Origin: UM-FILTER-49-7 sp964599895
GTDB lineage: Bacteria; Acidobacteriota; Holophagae; Thermotomaculales; Thermotomaculaceae
NCBI GenBank assembly: GCA_964599895.1
Contig: CAZRHT010000088.1
Span: 1-6,924, forward strand
Length of the DNA: 6,924 bases
Direction: 5' to 3'
The notes under the pieces: generated by a model
The model's input: only the letters and a program-made list of their open reading frames with translations
The model's database searches: none
What the model was told of the DNA's origin: nothing
Translations under genes and position numbers: made by a program
Shown here: positions 5,496-6,924 of the stretch, piece after piece
Layout of the letters: every line of letters starts with the position of its first letter
How positions within the stretch are numbered: position 1 is the stretch's first letter

Positions 5496-6848
5496 TTATC
5501 CTATCATAATCCGTTCTTCAGGATACCCGATAATCACCTTGGCTGGACCGGCGTATAGCAGGGCTGTAACCACTGCCAGCGGCCCGACACGACCAATAAA
5601 CATATCCAGAATAATGACGATCCGTCCGATGAAAGAAAGATGGGACGTAACACCGGCAGAAAGTCCCACAGTACCCATGGCGGACACCACCTCAAAAAGA
5701 AGATCCTGAAACGCGGCGGGATCTATGGCAAAAATCGCGGATTCCGTATACAAAAGCACCGCGAAGGAAAGCAGAATCCAGATAGCAGCCAGGCCGATAA
5801 CCGCCTTGATCTTTCGAATCGTGTCCGCGGAAATCTTCCGCTGGAAAAAGCGCTTCCGTGAAGACCCGAACAGCCAATCCTTCCAAACCACAATCATCCC
5901 GGAAAAAGTCGTCGTCTTAACTCCGCCGGCGCAGGAACCCGGGGACCCCCCGATGAACATCAACAAAATCATCACCATCATAATCGAATGGGGAAGGGCG
6001 CCGAATTGAATGGAATTAAACCCCGCCGTCCGGGACGTTACAGACTGAAACAACGCGTCCAGAAGGGATAGATTCGTATCTCCCAGCCGGATGAAAAACG
6101 CGCCGCCAAAAATGAGCGCCACCGTTGTCAACACCACCGTTTTTGTATGAAGGGACCAGTGCCCGGCCTGACCCGGCTTCTTCAAGTGACTGCGAACCTC
6201 CAACATCACCGGATAACCGATGCCCCCGAAAATAATCAGCAGCATAATCGTTCCCATCACGGGAATGGACGTGTGAAACGGGATCACAGAGTCCGCGTTC
6301 AATGAAAATCCGGCGTTGCAGAACGCTGAAACTGAATGAAAAACAGCATTAAACAGGCGGCCTCCCGGTGCCGGGTCCGTCATGGAAAAAAACAAAACCG
6401 CCGCCCCGGCAGCTTCAATCACCGCGGTTGTGGACAAAATAAACAGCAGCAGGCGCTTCAGGGAAAGCGTTTCTGTCCGTGCAAGGAAAGTGTCCCGTAG
6501 CGTTAGCTGATGTTGTACGGAAACCTTGCGGCGGCTCAACCATGCAAACAGGGCCGTAAACGTCATGATTCCGAGGCCCCCGGCCTGAATCAGAATCATG
6601 ATGATCACCTGCCCGAAGCGGGAAAAATGCGTACCGGTATCCACCACAATCAGCCCGGTCACACAGACAGCGGAAGTGGACGTAAAAAGGGCGGTGAGAA
6701 AGCTCGTGGATTGCCCGGAAACCGTGGCTATCGGCAGCGTTAACAACAATGCTCCCAGAAAAATAGCCGCAGCAAAACTCGAAATTAGTGCCGTTTCCGG
6801 CCGCTCCCGCCACAGCCGGAACCGGAAAATATAATGATCAATTTTCAT
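5496..6848 (-). CDS. ktrB: KtrB/TrkH-type potassium uptake pore subunit
   Basis: This integral membrane protein conducts K+ (possibly with Na+ dependence) across the inner membrane with the KtrA ring. Its 450 residues carry four membrane-pore-membrane repeats. The selectivity-filter glycines are all present: VTGL (G65), CNAGF (G180), RTAGF (G276) and GTVGLS (G395). A glycine, not serine, in the first loop favours K+ selectivity in this superfamily. The third-repeat gating loop region GGSPGSCAGGVKTTT at 300-314 is intact, though with Cys306 where Thr is common. R420 (MFIGRVGP) matches the conserved arginine of the last pore helix that sits below the filter. Hydrophobic helices lie near 19-41, 79-103, 130-156, 196-217, 236-255, 287-299, 346-367 and 408-435. 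It is the first gene of the operon. Its ribosome-binding site is weak (GAG 6 nt before the ATG). It could equally be labelled trkH; its pairing with a single-RCK subunit favours Ktr. Confidence 0.94.
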   Translation of the reverse strand: MKIDHYIFRFRLWRERPETALISSFAAAIFLGALLLTLPIATVSGQSTSFLTALFTSTSAVCVTGLIVVDTGTHFSRFGQVIIMILIQAGGLGIMTFTALFAWLSRRKVSVQHQLTLRDTFLARTETLSLKRLLLFILSTTAVIEAAGAAVLFFSMTDPAPGGRLFNAVFHSVSAFCNAGFSLNADSVIPFHTSIPVMGTIMLLIIFGGIGYPVMLEVRSHLKKPGQAGHWSLHTKTVVLTTVALIFGGAFFIRLGDTNLSLLDALFQSVTSRTAGFNSIQFGALPHSIMMVMILLMFIGGSPGSCAGGVKTTTFSGMIVVWKDWLFGSSRKRFFQRKISADTIRKIKAVIGLAAIWILLSFAVLLYTESAIFAIDPAAFQDLLFEVVSAMGTVGLSAGVTSHLSFIGRIVIILDMFIGRVGPLAVVTALLYAGPAKVIIGYPEERIMIG

Positions 6849-6862
6849 GACGCGCTCATTTT

Positions 6863-6868
6863 ATCATA
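6863..6868 (-). promoter_or_regulatory. Possible -10 element of the ktrB operon
   Basis: TATGAT on the minus strand (one mismatch to TATAAT) lies 14 bp upstream of the ktrB start codon. The 17 bp further upstream are the perfect palindrome at 6869-6886, and the hexamer at the -35 place (TCACTG) is poor, so this would be a weak or activator-dependent promoter, if real. The leader would be very short. Confidence 0.25.
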
Positions 6869-6924
6869 GCGCTGCGTTCGCAGCGCAGTGATTTGTGGAG
6901 CGCTTTCAGCGCAGTGATTTGTGA
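6869..6924. repeat. Tandem hairpin-plus-GTGATTTGTGA units upstream of ktrB
   Basis: GCGCTGCG-TT-CGCAGCGC (6869-6886) is followed by AGTGATTTGTGGA, then GCGCT-TTC-AGCGC (6900-6912) and AGTGATTTGTGA. The block CAGCGCAGTGATTTGTG recurs at a period of 26 bp (6881 and 6907). The array runs off the window, so its full length is unknown. Confidence 0.8.

Overview
The window looks like chromosomal DNA from a Gram-negative (diderm) bacterium. It encodes an LptD-type outer-membrane protein, three further proteins with export signals and a Ktr/Trk-type potassium transporter. I cannot place the organism firmly. The short hairpins combined with GTGANNN heptad repeats between genes remind me of intergenic repeats in uncultured lineages such as Acidobacteriota, but this is only a weak impression. 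There are no RNA genes, CRISPR array, transposase or phage genes.

Left part (1-2233): two paralogous 256-residue secreted TPR proteins are transcribed divergently from a 405-bp spacer. They align without gaps and are about 64% identical by hand count. Their last ~50 codons and their 3' flanks are nearly identical and lie in opposite orientation, forming a long inverted repeat (about 44-293 against 1935-2198). Each flank holds the stop codon inside a GTGATGA heptad, a hairpin with a GAG loop, runs of GTGANNN heptads, a second hairpin and heptads of the opposite polarity. The left gene has a very good sigma-70-type promoter. The right gene has a sigma-54-like site instead.

Right part (2241-6848, all minus strand): four tightly packed genes read ktrB, ktrA, an unknown exported 198-residue protein, then lptD. 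There is a 14-bp gap between the first two, and 4-bp stop/start overlaps (GTGA, then ATGA) at the other two junctions. ktrB and ktrA form a potassium uptake pore with its cytoplasmic nucleotide-binding gate. lptD would insert lipopolysaccharide into the outer leaflet. The unknown exported protein sits between them. The overlaps predict translational coupling, so potassium transport and outer-membrane assembly appear to be co-expressed, an arrangement I do not recognise as standard.

The window's right edge (6869-6924) and left edge (1-71) carry more hairpin-plus-GTGA-heptad modules, so this repeat family recurs between genes here. I see no clearly new defence or mobile system. The best leads are the repeat family, the homogenised inverted TPR pair and the unknown gene between ktrA and lptD.
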